Below are positions 1 to 9,926 of a stretch of DNA of 64,000 bases, piece by piece. The position numbers and the translations under genes were made by a program. The stretch is from NCBI RefSeq assembly GCF_030408675.1, contig NZ_CP047200.1:372001-436000 (forward strand), read 5' to 3'. The notes below the pieces were generated by a model that saw only the letters and a list, made by a program, of their open reading frames with translations, had not been told where the DNA came from and did not search any database. The first letter of the stretch is position 1; every line of letters starts with the position of its first letter. The stretch is from Corynebacterium durum. Its GTDB lineage: Bacteria > Actinomycetota > Actinomycetes > Mycobacteriales > Mycobacteriaceae.

Positions 1-34
1 TGTGGCTGGCGCAGAAAACACCATAATGGGCCTT

Positions 35-1078
35 ATGTCACGCACCCTCACCAACGCCCCGCTTATTGATGCCGCGCAAGGGCGTACCCCAACCCGCACC
101 CCCGTATGGTTCATGCGTCAGGCTGGCCGTTCTTTGCCTGAATACCGTGAGGTGAGGGAAGGCATTCCCATGCTGGATTCATGCTTCATGCCGGAACTGC
201 TGGCCGAGATCACCATGCAGCCAGTGCGTCGGCACGATGTTGATGCCGCCATCTTGTTTTCAGACATTGTGGTGCCACTGAAAGCCGCAGGCGTGGACGT
301 GGATATCGTGCCCGGCCGGGGGCCAGTGGTTGCGCAGCCGATCCGCTCGCTCCGTGACGCGGCAGCCTTGCCCATTTTGGAGAATGATGTGGATGAGGTC
401 GCTACTGGCATTGGACTGATTACGGAAGAACTCACCCCAGTGCAGGCTCTTATCGGTTTCGCTGGTGCCCCGTTTACCCTGGCGAGTTACCTGGTGGAAG
501 GCGGTCCCAGCAAAAACCATGATGTAACGAAGGCTATGATGCATTCCGACCCGGATGCTTGGCATACGCTGATGCGACGGTTGGTTCCCACGATTGTGAG
601 GTTCCTCACCACTCAAATCAATGCCGGAATTGACGCCTTACAGTTGTTTGATTCGTGGGCGGGGTTTCTCACTGAACGCGACTACCGCGCTCATGTGCTC
701 CCATACTCCACGGAGATTTTCGCTGAGGTCGCCCGCGTGCCAAGGATTCACTTTGGTGTTGGCACGGGGGAACTACTGGGCGTGATGTCAGAAGCCGGGT
801 CGGAAGTGATGGGCGTGGACTGGCGGGTTCCTCTTGACCAGGCTGCTCAGCGCATGGTGGAACCGAAGGTGCTGCAGGGAAACTTGGATCCGGCCATGCT
901 TTTTGCTGGTCGGGATGCCATCGCGCGGGAAGTGGCTGTGATTAAGCACCAAGCCCGCGTCGCCATCCAGGAGGGGCATGCGCGTCAGCATATTTTCAAC
1001 CTAGGGCATGGCGTGCTGCCCACCACAGACCCTGGTGTTATCACCGAGGCCGTGTCGATTATCCACGAGGAGAACTAA
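35..1078 (+). CDS. hemE: Uroporphyrinogen decarboxylase
   Basis: Cytosolic enzyme that decarboxylates the four acetate side chains of uroporphyrinogen III to give coproporphyrinogen III. The family N-terminal signature WFMRQAGRSLPEYRE is present, followed by FSDIVVP, which carries the conserved catalytic aspartate, and GFAGAPFTLASYLVEGG. Length is about 347 aa, as usual for the family. The frame is open from position 2 (GTG), and ATG codons lie at 26 and 35. I chose 35 because MSRTLTNAPLIDAA fits the typical HemE N-terminus, but the upstream sequence is cut by the window edge. It lies 3 bp before the next haem gene, suggesting cotranscription. Confidence 0.95.
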   Translation: MSRTLTNAPLIDAAQGRTPTRTPVWFMRQAGRSLPEYREVREGIPMLDSCFMPELLAEITMQPVRRHDVDAAILFSDIVVPLKAAGVDVDIVPGRGPVVAQPIRSLRDAAALPILENDVDEVATGIGLITEELTPVQALIGFAGAPFTLASYLVEGGPSKNHDVTKAMMHSDPDAWHTLMRRLVPTIVRFLTTQINAGIDALQLFDSWAGFLTERDYRAHVLPYSTEIFAEVARVPRIHFGVGTGELLGVMSEAGSEVMGVDWRVPLDQAAQRMVEPKVLQGNLDPAMLFAGRDAIAREVAVIKHQARVAIQEGHARQHIFNLGHGVLPTTDPGVITEAVSIIHEEN

Positions 1079-1081
1079 ACC

Positions 1082-2410
1082 ATGAAGATCGCGATCATTG
1101 GTGCGGGCCTTGCCGGGCTTACGGCCGCTTACGAACTCCGCGACCATGAGGTCGACGTGTTTGAAGCCGACGACCGTATTGGCGGGAAGCTGCGTACCGT
1201 TGCGTTTAACGACGGCCCGGTGGACATGGGGGCCGAAGCTTACCTTGCGGTCCGCACCGATGCCACCGACTTTTTCGAGTCCCTTGGCCTCGGGGATCAT
1301 GTGGTCTACCCCTCGGACGCGCGCCCAGCGATTTACGCCGGCGGTGAGCTGCACGCCATGCCCACCGAGACAGTCATGGGGATTCCTGCAACCTCTGATG
1401 CCGTTGAGGGACTGATCAGCACCGAGGAGGCGGTGCACATTGATGCCGAGCGTAACCGCGAATCGCTGGATTGGCAGGTAGGTGAAGACCGCTGCCTTGG
1501 TATCATGCTCCGCCAGCGCTATGGTGACGGCATTGTTGATCACGTTGTTTCTGCGCTGCTTGGTGGCGTGTATTCCAGTGGTGCTGACGCCCTGGGGGTG
1601 CGGGCAACCATTCCCCAGCTTGCCGCCATGTTTGATGAGATGGCCGAGGCAGGGGAAAAGATCACGGTCAGCGGGGCCGTCGAGAAGCTTCTTGCCCGTC
1701 GCGGCCCGCGGAAGGGGCCGGTGTTTGCCACATTTAGTGGTGGGTATGCCGAACTGTACGAGACCTTGGCCGAAAAATCTGGGGCCAGCATTCATATCGA
1801 CTCGTTTATTTCGGAATTAACACCGCAGATGCTGGAGAAATACGATCGCATCCTGTTGGCCACCCCGGCACCGACTACGGCACTATTGCTCCGGACTGTC
1901 GCCCCGGAAGCCAGTACTGAATTGAAAAAAGTAGAGTTGGCCAGTTCCGCCGTGGTGGGGCTGAAATTCGACAACACTGAGGGGCTACCCGATAATTCCG
2001 GCATTCTTGTTGCCACCGATGAACCTGACGTGCAGGTGAAGGCGTTCACGTTCTCCTCCAATAAGTGGCCACACCTGCGGGAACGTGGCGGGGCGTTGGT
2101 GCGAGCATCGTTTGGGCGGTTTGGGGAAAACATTCTGCTCAACACCACCGAGGCCGACCTTGTGGATCGTGCGTTGGAGGACCTCACCCGAGTTACCGGG
2201 TACAGGGGAGAACCATCCGAAATATTTGTGCAGCATTGGTATGGTGGTCTGCCGCGCTACGATCACGACCACCTTGCTCGTGTTGCTACGGTGCGTTCCC
2301 TTCTGTCCAACGTTCCCCAGATCGGGGTAGCTGGGGCATGGGCCGATGGCGTGGGTGTTCCCAACGTGATCGTGGGGGCACGGAAGGCAGCGCACGAACT
2401 GCTGGGGTAG
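1082..2410 (+). CDS. hemY: Coproporphyrinogen III / protoporphyrinogen oxidase (HemY/CgoX type)
   Basis: FAD-dependent oxidase of haem synthesis. The N-terminus has the dinucleotide-binding motif [13 protein letters not shown], followed by an acidic residue at the end of the second strand ([12 protein letters not shown]). The C-terminal [15 protein letters not shown] resembles the FAD-closing motif of the family. At 442 aa it has normal length. Actinobacteria are known to use the coproporphyrin-dependent pathway, so the likely substrate is coproporphyrinogen III from the adjacent hemE product. It starts 3 bp after hemE, and hemL follows 22 bp downstream. Confidence 0.93.
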   Translation: MKIAIIGAGLAGLTAAYELRDHEVDVFEADDRIGGKLRTVAFNDGPVDMGAEAYLAVRTDATDFFESLGLGDHVVYPSDARPAIYAGGELHAMPTETVMGIPATSDAVEGLISTEEAVHIDAERNRESLDWQVGEDRCLGIMLRQRYGDGIVDHVVSALLGGVYSSGADALGVRATIPQLAAMFDEMAEAGEKITVSGAVEKLLARRGPRKGPVFATFSGGYAELYETLAEKSGASIHIDSFISELTPQMLEKYDRILLATPAPTTALLLRTVAPEASTELKKVELASSAVVGLKFDNTEGLPDNSGILVATDEPDVQVKAFTFSSNKWPHLRERGGALVRASFGRFGENILLNTTEADLVDRALEDLTRVTGYRGEPSEIFVQHWYGGLPRYDHDHLARVATVRSLLSNVPQIGVAGAWADGVGVPNVIVGARKAAHELLG

Positions 2411-2432
2411 CACTGGAGGTGGGGAGGTTAGA

Positions 2433-3746
2433 ATGGTCGCCATGACTAACACCTCCCTTTCTGCCGAATGGTTTGACCGCGCCCGCACTCTCACCCCCGG
2501 TGGGGTTAATTCCCCGGTGCGGGCGTTTGGCTCGGTGGGGGGACAAGCCCGCTTTATCGCCAGCGCCGCGGGGTCCACGCTCGTTGATGTGGACGGCAAC
2601 GAGTATGTTGATCTGTTCTGCTCGTGGGGACCCATGCTGATGGGGAATGCGCATCCTGAGGTGGTCGAGGCAGTGACCAAAGCCGCCGAGAAGGGATTGT
2701 CGTTTGGTGCGCCTACTACCGCTGAGGTGGAGTTGGCTGCGATGGTGGTGGATCGCACGAGCGTGGAGGAAGTCCGGCTGGTGAACTCTGGAACGGAGGC
2801 CACCATGTCGGCGGTGCGCCTGGCCCGTGGATTTACTGGTCGGCCTAAGGTCGTGAAGTTTGAGGGCTGCTACCACGGACATGTGGATTCGTTGTTGGTG
2901 TCTGCGGGTTCGGGAGTGGCAACCCTCTCACTGCCAGACTCGCCAGGTGTGACGGGAGCTACTGCCGGGGACACGATTGTGGTCCCCTACAACGATAGTG
3001 AGGCGGTACGCCAGGTGTTTGCCGACAATCCCGATAGCATTGCGTGCGTCATTACTGAGGCGGCGGCTGGGAACATGGGGACGGTCGCACCGTTGCCGGG
3101 CTTTAATGAGTCGCTTCGTGACATTGCCCACGAATACGGCGCGTTGCTGATCATGGATGAAGTGATGACGGGGTTCCGCACGTCCTACAGTGGTTGGTTC
3201 GGCGTTGATGGGGTGGCCGGGGACATCACCACCTTCGGCAAGGTCATTTCGGGTGGGCTGCCCGCCGCCGCGTTCGGCGGTCGCCGCGACATCATGAACT
3301 ACCTCGCACCGCAAGGCCCGGTGTATCAGGCGGGCACATTGTCTGGTAACCCGGTTGCCGTTGCGGCGGGTATGGCATCGCTGCGCTTGGCGACGCCCGA
3401 GGTGTACCGCGCCGTCGATAAGCATGCTGACCTGCTGAGTAACCTTGTCAGCACGGCGTTGAGTAAAGAAGGGGTTGCGCACCATATCCAGCAGGCGTCC
3501 AACATGCTGTCGGTGCGGTTTGCGGATGGCGAGGGACACAATTTTGCGGACATGAAAGCGGCTGACACTTTCCGGTTCCCAGCGTTTTTCCATGCGCTGC
3601 TGGACAACGGTGTGTTTGTTTCGCCCTCGGTTTTTGAGACCTGGTTTGTGTCCAGTGCCCTCACCGACAATGATTTTGACAAGATTGAAAAAGCATTGGT
3701 TCCTGCAGCAAAGGCTGCGGCGGCCGCACACGACACGAACGCATAG
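2433..3746 (+). CDS. hemL: Glutamate-1-semialdehyde 2,1-aminomutase
   Basis: PLP enzyme that converts glutamate-1-semialdehyde to 5-aminolevulinate, the first committed tetrapyrrole. Visible family features are [10 protein letters not shown] near residue 21, [15 protein letters not shown] near 118, CYHGHVD near 146, and the PLP lysine K270 in [12 protein letters not shown]. Length is 437 aa. An SD-like GGAGG at 2423-2427 is 5 nt from the ATG at 2433; an in-frame ATG at 2442 would be further away. Its position after hemE-hemY supports a haem operon. Confidence 0.95.
   Translation: MVAMTNTSLSAEWFDRARTLTPGGVNSPVRAFGSVGGQARFIASAAGSTLVDVDGNEYVDLFCSWGPMLMGNAHPEVVEAVTKAAEKGLSFGAPTTAEVELAAMVVDRTSVEEVRLVNSGTEATMSAVRLARGFTGRPKVVKFEGCYHGHVDSLLVSAGSGVATLSLPDSPGVTGATAGDTIVVPYNDSEAVRQVFADNPDSIACVITEAAAGNMGTVAPLPGFNESLRDIAHEYGALLIMDEVMTGFRTSYSGWFGVDGVAGDITTFGKVISGGLPAAAFGGRRDIMNYLAPQGPVYQAGTLSGNPVAVAAGMASLRLATPEVYRAVDKHADLLSNLVSTALSKEGVAHHIQQASNMLSVRFADGEGHNFADMKAADTFRFPAFFHALLDNGVFVSPSVFETWFVSSALTDNDFDKIEKALVPAAKAAAAAHDTNA
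3414..3423 (-). repeat. GCTTATCGAC decamer, copy 1
   Basis: Exact copy on the minus strand inside hemL, where the plus-strand frame reads AVDKH. Confidence 0.8.
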
Positions 3747-3757
3747 CGAAAGAGCAC

Positions 3758-4375
3758 ATGAGCACCACCATTGTTCACCTCATCCGGCATGGGGAAGTCC
3801 ATAACCCGGAAAAAATCCTCTACGGGCGTCTACCTGGCTATCGCTTGTCCACGCGAGGCCGGAACCAAGCCGCTCGCACGGCTGCGTCCCTGCGTGGGCA
3901 TGACGTCGTGTATCTCGCGGCGTCGCCACTGCAGCGGGCTCAGGAAACGGCGCAGCCTTGTGCGCAAACCTTCAACCTGGGGATCGTTGTGGATGAGGGG
4001 CTGATTGAAGCTGGAAATCAGCTGGAGGGGCTGCGTGTGCGCGGCTGGCGTTCGCAATTGTGGAACCCGGTGCGCTGGCCGATGCTGCGTGATCCGTCTT
4101 TGCCAAGCTGGGGTGAACATTACACTGACATTGCTGAGCGCATGATGGATTCCGTGGAGCGTGCCCGACTGGAGGCGGAGGGCCATGAAGCCGTGTTGGT
4201 CAGCCACCAGCTACCGATTGTGTGTGTGCAACGCGCGGTCATGGAGCTGCCCCTCGCACACAATCCTGGTAGCAGGCAATGCGACCTTGCCAGTGTCACG
4301 TCTTTGGTCTTTCATGATGAGGTGATCACAGACATTTACTACACCGAGCCCGCGCGGGAGAAACGACATGCGTAA
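3758..4375 (+). CDS. Histidine phosphatase (phosphoglycerate mutase-like) family protein
   Basis: A 205-aa member of the histidine phosphatase superfamily. The phosphohistidine motif is LIRHGEVHNP near the N-terminus, and the second catalytic histidine lies in VLVSHQLPIV near residue 148. The substrate cannot be read from sequence; the family includes mutases and small-molecule or sugar phosphatases. It begins 11 bp after hemL, and its last codons overlap the start of the TlpA-like gene by 8 bp. This places it in a continuous haem and cytochrome c transcription unit. Confidence 0.85.
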   Translation: MSTTIVHLIRHGEVHNPEKILYGRLPGYRLSTRGRNQAARTAASLRGHDVVYLAASPLQRAQETAQPCAQTFNLGIVVDEGLIEAGNQLEGLRVRGWRSQLWNPVRWPMLRDPSLPSWGEHYTDIAERMMDSVERARLEAEGHEAVLVSHQLPIVCVQRAVMELPLAHNPGSRQCDLASVTSLVFHDEVITDIYYTEPAREKRHA

Positions 4376-4973
4376 CACCGTGATCGCAACCTTGGCGGCG
4401 GCCAGTTTGCTGCTCGCCGCCTGCGGCGAAGATAACACTGCTGGACAGGATGCTGTGGCGGTGGGCGGGACTTTCACGTTCTACGCTCCTGGTGGACAAA
4501 CCAAAGTCACCTACCCGCAAAATGAACGCAAGCCAGTGAAGAACTTCAGTGGTGAGTCGCTCATGGATCCTGAGAAGACAATCAGCCTTGACGATTATAA
4601 GGGCCAGATCGTGGTGCTCAATGCGTGGGGCCAATGGTGCGCCCCGTGCCGCAGTGAGTCGGATGACCTGCAGGAAGTTCAGGAGACCATCTCCAGCAAA
4701 GGTGGCACAGTGCTAGGCATTAACGTGCGGGACCATTCGGCTGAGGCGGCGCGCGACTTTGTCACAGACAACGGAATTAGCTACCCCAGCATCTACGATC
4801 CACCGTTTAAAACTGCGGCTGCTTTGGGTGGGGTCCCCGCGTCGGTTGTTCCCACCACCATCGTGCTTGACCGGCAGCACCGCCCAGCAGCTGTGTTTGT
4901 GAGAGAAATTACCGCCAAGGAGCTTATGGAGACCGTACAGCCCCTGTTGGATGAACCTCTGGACGGGCAATGA
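4368..4973 (+). CDS. TlpA/ResA-like thiol-disulfide oxidoreductase lipoprotein
   Basis: Probable membrane-anchored thioredoxin-fold protein that keeps the haem-binding cysteines of apocytochrome c reduced. A short hydrophobic signal ends in the lipobox LLAAC with the acylated Cys near residue 19. The redox-active motif is WCAPC within NAWGQWCAPCRSE near residue 90, and the cis-proline region follows in SVVPTTIVLD. It overlaps the preceding gene by 8 bp and the following ccdA start by 4 bp. A dedicated thiol reductant next to its electron donor CcdA is the expected system II arrangement. Confidence 0.9.
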   Translation: MRNTVIATLAAASLLLAACGEDNTAGQDAVAVGGTFTFYAPGGQTKVTYPQNERKPVKNFSGESLMDPEKTISLDDYKGQIVVLNAWGQWCAPCRSESDDLQEVQETISSKGGTVLGINVRDHSAEAARDFVTDNGISYPSIYDPPFKTAAALGGVPASVVPTTIVLDRQHRPAAVFVREITAKELMETVQPLLDEPLDGQ

Positions 4974-5725
4974 GTGGCACTGGTGCGCAGTTTGCCGACG
5001 TCGTGGCATCGGGGCCGCTGCTGCTAGGAATACTGGCCGCCGCTGCCGCAGGTTTCGTCAGTTTTGCCAGCCCCTGCGTGGTGCCGCTTGTTCCCGGGTA
5101 CATGTCCTATCTCGCGGGGGTCGTGGGTGGGCAACAGTACCGCTGGCGGGTTGCCGGTGCGGCGTTGATGTTCATCGCGGGTTTCACCGTGGTATTTGTG
5201 CTGGCAACGGCCACCGTGTTTGGTGCCATTAGTGCGCTTACCCTGCAAGCTGAGCTGCTGCAGCGGCTGGGGGGAGTGGTCACCATTGTCATGGGCCTTG
5301 CGTTCATGGGAATGATTCCTGCCCTGCAAAACGAGCGTCGTTTCCATCCTCGGCGCTGGTCCACGTGGGTGGGGGCGCCCCTGTTGGGGGCGGTCTTTGC
5401 CCTGGGGTGGACTCCCTGTCTTGGCCCCACCTTGGCGGCTATTATTTCCATTTCCGCAGGTACAGAGGGGATGACGGCTGTCCGTGGCATCGTACTGATT
5501 GTCGCATACTGCCTGGGGCTGGGGTTGCCTTTCCTTGTGGTGGCTCTGGGGTCAGCGCGTGCCATGCGTGGCGTAGGCTGGTTGCGGAAACACTCGCGCG
5601 CCATTCAAATCGCCGGTGGTGTTGCGCTTATCCTTGTGGGAATAGCACTGGTGAGTGGGCAGTGGGCGCACTTCATCACCTGGGTGCGCCAATGGACCGT
5701 GGACTATGGCACCACGCTGATTTAG
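4970..5725 (+). CDS. ccdA: Cytochrome c biogenesis protein CcdA
   Basis: Polytopic membrane protein (about six hydrophobic segments over 251 aa) that carries reducing power across the membrane to the extracytoplasmic thioredoxin-like protein. Both conserved cysteine motifs are visible: FASPCVVPLVPGY near residue 25 and GWTPCLGPTLA near residue 147. The start overlaps the TlpA-like stop (ATGA), indicating translational coupling. A short inverted repeat CACTA-ATG-TAGTG at 5728-5740 separates it from resB. Confidence 0.92.
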   Translation: MSGTGAQFADVVASGPLLLGILAAAAAGFVSFASPCVVPLVPGYMSYLAGVVGGQQYRWRVAGAALMFIAGFTVVFVLATATVFGAISALTLQAELLQRLGGVVTIVMGLAFMGMIPALQNERRFHPRRWSTWVGAPLLGAVFALGWTPCLGPTLAAIISISAGTEGMTAVRGIVLIVAYCLGLGLPFLVVALGSARAMRGVGWLRKHSRAIQIAGGVALILVGIALVSGQWAHFITWVRQWTVDYGTTLI

Positions 5726-5758
5726 CACACTAATGTAGTGAGATAACACGGAGGTTAC

Positions 5759-7390
5759 ATGTCCGCACAAAACCCCTGGCTTCGCCGTGCCCTTTCGGGT
5801 CCTCGGTGGCTGTGGCGTTGGCTGACCAGTATGCGCACGGCGCTGGTGTTGCTGTTTCTCCTTGCGCTGGGGGCGATACCAGGTGCGCTGCTGCCGCAGC
5901 GTTCACTCAACGCTGACAAAGTGGATGAGTACATTGCCAACAACGGTCGCGTGGGTGAAATCTACGACAAACTCCAGCTCTATGATGTCTTCTCTTCGGT
6001 GTGGTTCACCGCGATTTACGTGCTGTTGTTTGTGTCCCTTATTGGGTGCATCCTTCCCCGTAGTTGGGAGCATTATCGCGCCATGAAAACCCCTCCGGTG
6101 CGTGCCCCCAAAAATATGGCGCGCTTACCGTTGCATGCCTCGGGGGTCGTGGACTGCGCTGTTGATGAGGTGGTGCAACCCGGCATGCTCAAAGGCTGGC
6201 GGGTTGCCCGCTACACGCCGGAGGAGGATCGCGCCGGGGCGACATCACTGTCAGCGGAGAAGGGGTACATCAGGGAGTTTTTCAACTTGGTCTTTCACCT
6301 CGGCTTGGTGGGTATTTTGGTGGCTGTTGGCTTGGGCCGCATGCTTTACTACGAGGGACAAGTGGTTGTGGTTGCGGGGACAGAGAATTCACAGTTCTGC
6401 AACACGGCGGTGGCTAACTATGATTCGTTCCGGTTTGGTGCGTTGTTTGATGGTGGGAAACTGAAACCGTTCTGCGTGAAGGTGGAGGACTTTTCCGCTG
6501 ATTATCTGCCAAACGGCCAGGCGAAAATGTTTACCTCTGATGTGCGGTGGGCTGAGGGGGATCAGGTTTTTACGGATACCAATGAATGGGAGCAGTATCG
6601 GCTGCGGGTTAACCACCCGCTGCGTATAGCCGGGGATCGCGTGTACCTGCAGGGCCATGGCTATGCCCCGCGTTTTACAGTGACCTGGCCTAACGGTGAA
6701 TCGCGCACCCAGATGGTGCAGTTCCGCCCCGACGATCCGACGTTTTTCTTGTCATCAGGTGTGCTGCGTTTTGATCCTCCGGCTGGAATGTATTCGGACT
6801 TGTTTGAACGCCGTCAAAAACAGCTGGCTATTCAGGGATTGTTTGCTCCTACCGCCGAGTTCAGCGGTGGCGAGGGGGATATTATGAGTTCGTCATTCCC
6901 TGCAATGCGCAACCCAGGGGTGGCCATTGATGTGTACCGTGGCAACGCCGGTTTAGATGATGGGCGTGGGCAGTCGATCTACAGCTTGGACCCACGACTC
7001 GCGCATTCTGGTGAACTGCAGAAAATCGAGCGCGTCAATCTCATGGAGGGGGAAAGCGTCACCTTGGACGATGGTACGGTGGTGCGGTTCGATGGGGCCA
7101 ACGAGTTTGCTAATCTTCAGGTGAGTCACGACCCAGCCCAAGTGTGGGTGCTCGTTGCCGCCGTTGTCACCCTGATTGGTTTGGTGGGGTCAGTGTCGGT
7201 GAAGCGGCGTCGCGTGTGGGTGCGGATGCAGCCTGATACTGCGGGAGGCACAGCGGTGTCCATCGGCGGGCTGGCACGGACGGATCGCGCCGGTTGGGGG
7301 GCGGAGTTTGAGCGTATTCAGCGGGCGATTCTGCGGCTGCCGGAGGAGTCATCGGAGGAGTTAGAAGAGGACGACGAGGATAACGACTGA
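5759..7390 (+). CDS. resB: Cytochrome c biogenesis protein ResB (Ccs1)
   Basis: A 543-aa membrane component of the system II cytochrome c synthase. Hydrophobic segments lie near residues 22-40 (MRTALVLLFLLALGAIPGA), 80-100, 178-198 and 462-482. A large extracytoplasmic region lies between the third and fourth, as in ResB. The C-terminal tail is highly acidic (SSEELEEDDEDND). An SD GGAGG at 5750-5754 precedes the ATG. It works with CcsB, encoded directly downstream, in delivering haem and ligating it to apocytochrome c. Confidence 0.93.
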   Translation: MSAQNPWLRRALSGPRWLWRWLTSMRTALVLLFLLALGAIPGALLPQRSLNADKVDEYIANNGRVGEIYDKLQLYDVFSSVWFTAIYVLLFVSLIGCILPRSWEHYRAMKTPPVRAPKNMARLPLHASGVVDCAVDEVVQPGMLKGWRVARYTPEEDRAGATSLSAEKGYIREFFNLVFHLGLVGILVAVGLGRMLYYEGQVVVVAGTENSQFCNTAVANYDSFRFGALFDGGKLKPFCVKVEDFSADYLPNGQAKMFTSDVRWAEGDQVFTDTNEWEQYRLRVNHPLRIAGDRVYLQGHGYAPRFTVTWPNGESRTQMVQFRPDDPTFFLSSGVLRFDPPAGMYSDLFERRQKQLAIQGLFAPTAEFSGGEGDIMSSSFPAMRNPGVAIDVYRGNAGLDDGRGQSIYSLDPRLAHSGELQKIERVNLMEGESVTLDDGTVVRFDGANEFANLQVSHDPAQVWVLVAAVVTLIGLVGSVSVKRRRVWVRMQPDTAGGTAVSIGGLARTDRAGWGAEFERIQRAILRLPEESSEELEEDDEDND

Positions 7391-7441
7391 TCGGGTAGTG
7401 TCTTGTACTAGTTCATAACCATGCCAAAAGAGGTCATCACC

Positions 7442-8416
7442 ATGCCTGTAAACCAGACTTTTGCCAACTATTCTGATTTGGCATTCAAGGCAGCTTTCGC
7501 GATTTATATTGTCGCGTTAGTCATGTCACTGGTGTATTACGTCAAGCAGCAGATGCTTATCGACGCCCGCCGTGAGTCCAAGGTTCTTGTGGGGGCTGGT
7601 GGGGATGAGATTACTGGAGCGTCGGAGCCGCAGGACATTTTTGAGGCACGCGCGGACGCTGCTGACAAGTTTGGTGGTATGGCGCAGAGCCTCGTGTGGT
7701 TGGGCATTATTATTCATGGCACATCGGTGGTGCTGCGTGGATTGTCAGCAGGAAGATTCCCGTGGGGCAACCTCTATGAATATGTGTCGGTCACCACTTT
7801 CGTTGCGTTGGCTATTGCTGCGGTGGTGTTCCAGCGACGTGAGTACCGGATTGTGTGGCCGTGGGTGCTTACCCCGGTGCTGGCACTGCTGTTTTATGGC
7901 GGGACGAAGTTATATGCCCAATCAGGCCCTGTGGTTCCTGCGCTGCAGTCTTTCTGGTTCCCGTTCCACGTGTCCACTGTGTCCATTGGCGGTGGTATTG
8001 GTTTGATTTCGGGGTTGGCATCGTTGATGTACGTGCTGCGATCATGGCAGCCGGTGGGGCAGGAGAAGGGCTTCTTTGGTGCTATCGCTAAGCCTTTGCC
8101 CAGTGCTAAAACCTTGGATGCGATCGCGTATCGTGCGGCGATTTGGGCGCTGCCGATTTTCGGCTTGGGTGTTGTTTTGGGCGCGTTGTGGGCTGAGGCC
8201 GCGTGGGGCAGGTTCTGGGGATGGGACCCCAAAGAAACGGTGTCATTTATCACGTGGATGTTGTACGCGGCGTATCTGCATGCTCGTGCTACATCGGGGT
8301 GGCGGGATCAGCGTGCTGCGTGGATCAACGTGTTTGCGTTTGCGACGATGGTGTTCAATCTGTTTTTCATCAATATTGTGGTGTCGGGCCTGCATTCCTA
8401 CGCGGGCTTGAACTAG
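7442..8416 (+). CDS. ccsB: Cytochrome c biogenesis protein CcsB/CcsA, haem handling
   Basis: Polytopic membrane protein with the tryptophan-rich haem-handling motif WGRFWGWDPKE in its C-terminal half, diagnostic of the CcsA/CcmC/CcmF family, plus histidines in flanking helices (IIIHGTSVV, FPFHVSTV, NIVVSGLHSYAG). An upstream ATG at 7421 is in frame, but AAAAGAGG at 7426-7433 is spaced 8 nt from the ATG at 7442, so I use 7442 (324 aa). It ends the plus-strand haem/cytochrome c run that began at hemE. Confidence 0.93.
   Translation: MPVNQTFANYSDLAFKAAFAIYIVALVMSLVYYVKQQMLIDARRESKVLVGAGGDEITGASEPQDIFEARADAADKFGGMAQSLVWLGIIIHGTSVVLRGLSAGRFPWGNLYEYVSVTTFVALAIAAVVFQRREYRIVWPWVLTPVLALLFYGGTKLYAQSGPVVPALQSFWFPFHVSTVSIGGGIGLISGLASLMYVLRSWQPVGQEKGFFGAIAKPLPSAKTLDAIAYRAAIWALPIFGLGVVLGALWAEAAWGRFWGWDPKETVSFITWMLYAAYLHARATSGWRDQRAAWINVFAFATMVFNLFFINIVVSGLHSYAGLN
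7555..7564 (+). repeat. GCTTATCGAC decamer, copy 2
   Basis: Exact copy inside ccsB; frame reads MLIDA. Followed by GCC. Confidence 0.8.
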
Positions 8417-8447
8417 AAAGCTGGACGCTGAAAAATGCAGCACTGGT

Positions 8448-8477
8448 ACCCCTCTCAGAGTTGCTGGGAGGGGTGTT
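8448..8477. terminator. Bidirectional intrinsic terminator after ccsB
   Basis: An 11-bp stem (ACCCCTCTCAG with CTGGGAGGGGT, one GU pair) closes a 5-nt loop and is followed by GTTT. It sits exactly between the convergent ends of ccsB and the minus-strand HNH gene, so it probably stops both. Confidence 0.75.
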
Positions 8478-9838
8478 TAGTGCTGCCTTCGCTGACATAG
8501 TAGTTTTTCGGCGGCGCACTCGTCATGTGCTGATGTTGTGTTCAGCAGCACGGTGTCTGGGTGCTCGGGGTCAGCGTACCCTACGCGTTTATCGCCGTCG
8601 GTAAGCCGGGTGGCGTATCCGCGTTGTGCGTTGGTTTTTGTGTCGTCGTTGAATCTGTGATGGTGTCGGCACTGTAGCGTGAGGTTAATCAGGTCGGTGG
8701 TGCCGCCGAAGCTCCACGCGTCAATATGGTGTTGGTCGCACGTGATGGCGGGGGCGTCGCAACCCGGGTGCGAGCACACGAGTTCCTGAACGAATAACGC
8801 GAGTTTTTGCCAGGCTGTCGCGTTGCGCCGGGTGCGTTGGAGGTTGAGGTTACCGGGGTTATCCAGGTCGTGGATGGCCAGGAAGTCGTAGGGCGATCCT
8901 AGAAGCGCCGCCGCTTCGATGGGGTTCAGGAGAGTTCCTGTGTTGGTGGGTAGTTCCGTGGCTGCGGTGAGATGTGCGAGTTCGTCGGCTGTGGTCGAGA
9001 TGACTAGTGACGCAATGCCATAGGAATTATTAGCGGATGTCGCCTTGAGGTGTTGTTCGCAGATGTAGGCGAGGGTGTCCATGCGGCGTTCTGCGAGGCT
9101 CCGGGTGTCCTCTTTGTCGCTGACGTTGACTAGGCTTCCTCGGTGGGAAAGAGGCGTGATGGCTGCGGTGATCACGGCTTGTTGGGCTGCGGTCATGGTG
9201 CCATAGAAAGGATGATTGCCATCGGTGTCTTGACCGGAGATGGTGAACCTGCGTTTTTTCATGGTTTCCTGCGGGTCAGCCGCAACGGTTTTGTTGGCGC
9301 GGCGGACTGCTTTTGTCACCCAGGTTTTGAGGTCGCGGTCGTTGCGATGCTCGGCTTCGTTCACAGCCTGCAGATAAAGGTCGTGTCGCGCAGGGGTGGT
9401 GCCATCTCTAAGATTGTCGAGGACCTGGTTAATGGTGTTGAGTTTGCTGGCGCTGATGTGGGCGTCAATGGCTTTTTGTCGTGCTTGCTCCCGTTGCATT
9501 TCGGCGGCTTCTGGTTCTACGGTGTCCTGCGGCAGGGGCGCATGATCAACGTAGCCGCGTCGGAGGCGATTGTTGGCTTCCTGAAATGATAGGTTCAGCT
9601 CGTCCATGAGGAAGTCCGTGGCGGTGTCGGCGGTGATCAGTTGCCTATTGATGGCTTGGTCGGCGGAGTAGGCGACAAGTGAATCAAATGAGGCTTTGAT
9701 ATTGCATGCCTGCTCGATGGTTTTGATGTGGTCGAGGTTGCCTACCACGAGGTCGGGGGAGGGGGCGTTTCCAACAATGGAGAGTAGTTCCGCGAAGTCA
9801 GCATGAATGCGTGCTGCCACATTTTCCAGTGTGGACAT
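8477..9838 (-). CDS. DUF222 / HNH endonuclease domain protein (REP13E12-like)
   Basis: A 453-aa protein with an N-terminal all-helical DUF222-type region (about residues 30-330) and a C-terminal HNH nuclease motif. The HNH region has zinc-ligand cysteine pairs around residues 355-367 and 390, with CDQHHIDAWSFGG near 367, NLTLQC near 385 and a HHH cluster at 392-394. The family occurs in many copies in actinobacteria and is related to mycobacterial 13E12 repeat proteins; its function is not established. It is convergent with ccsB and begins an accessory patch. Confidence 0.85.
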   Translation of the reverse strand: MSTLENVAARIHADFAELLSIVGNAPSPDLVVGNLDHIKTIEQACNIKASFDSLVAYSADQAINRQLITADTATDFLMDELNLSFQEANNRLRRGYVDHAPLPQDTVEPEAAEMQREQARQKAIDAHISASKLNTINQVLDNLRDGTTPARHDLYLQAVNEAEHRNDRDLKTWVTKAVRRANKTVAADPQETMKKRRFTISGQDTDGNHPFYGTMTAAQQAVITAAITPLSHRGSLVNVSDKEDTRSLAERRMDTLAYICEQHLKATSANNSYGIASLVISTTADELAHLTAATELPTNTGTLLNPIEAAALLGSPYDFLAIHDLDNPGNLNLQRTRRNATAWQKLALFVQELVCSHPGCDAPAITCDQHHIDAWSFGGTTDLINLTLQCRHHHRFNDDTKTNAQRGYATRLTDGDKRVGYADPEHPDTVLLNTTSAHDECAAEKLLCQRRQH

Positions 9839-9926
9839 GCCCCCTCCTCCGTGGTCTTCATGAGTGTGTCAATTCCTTAGACCGACGAAAAACCACGAAG
9901 GTTCCATAACTGGAAAAATTGGTGAT

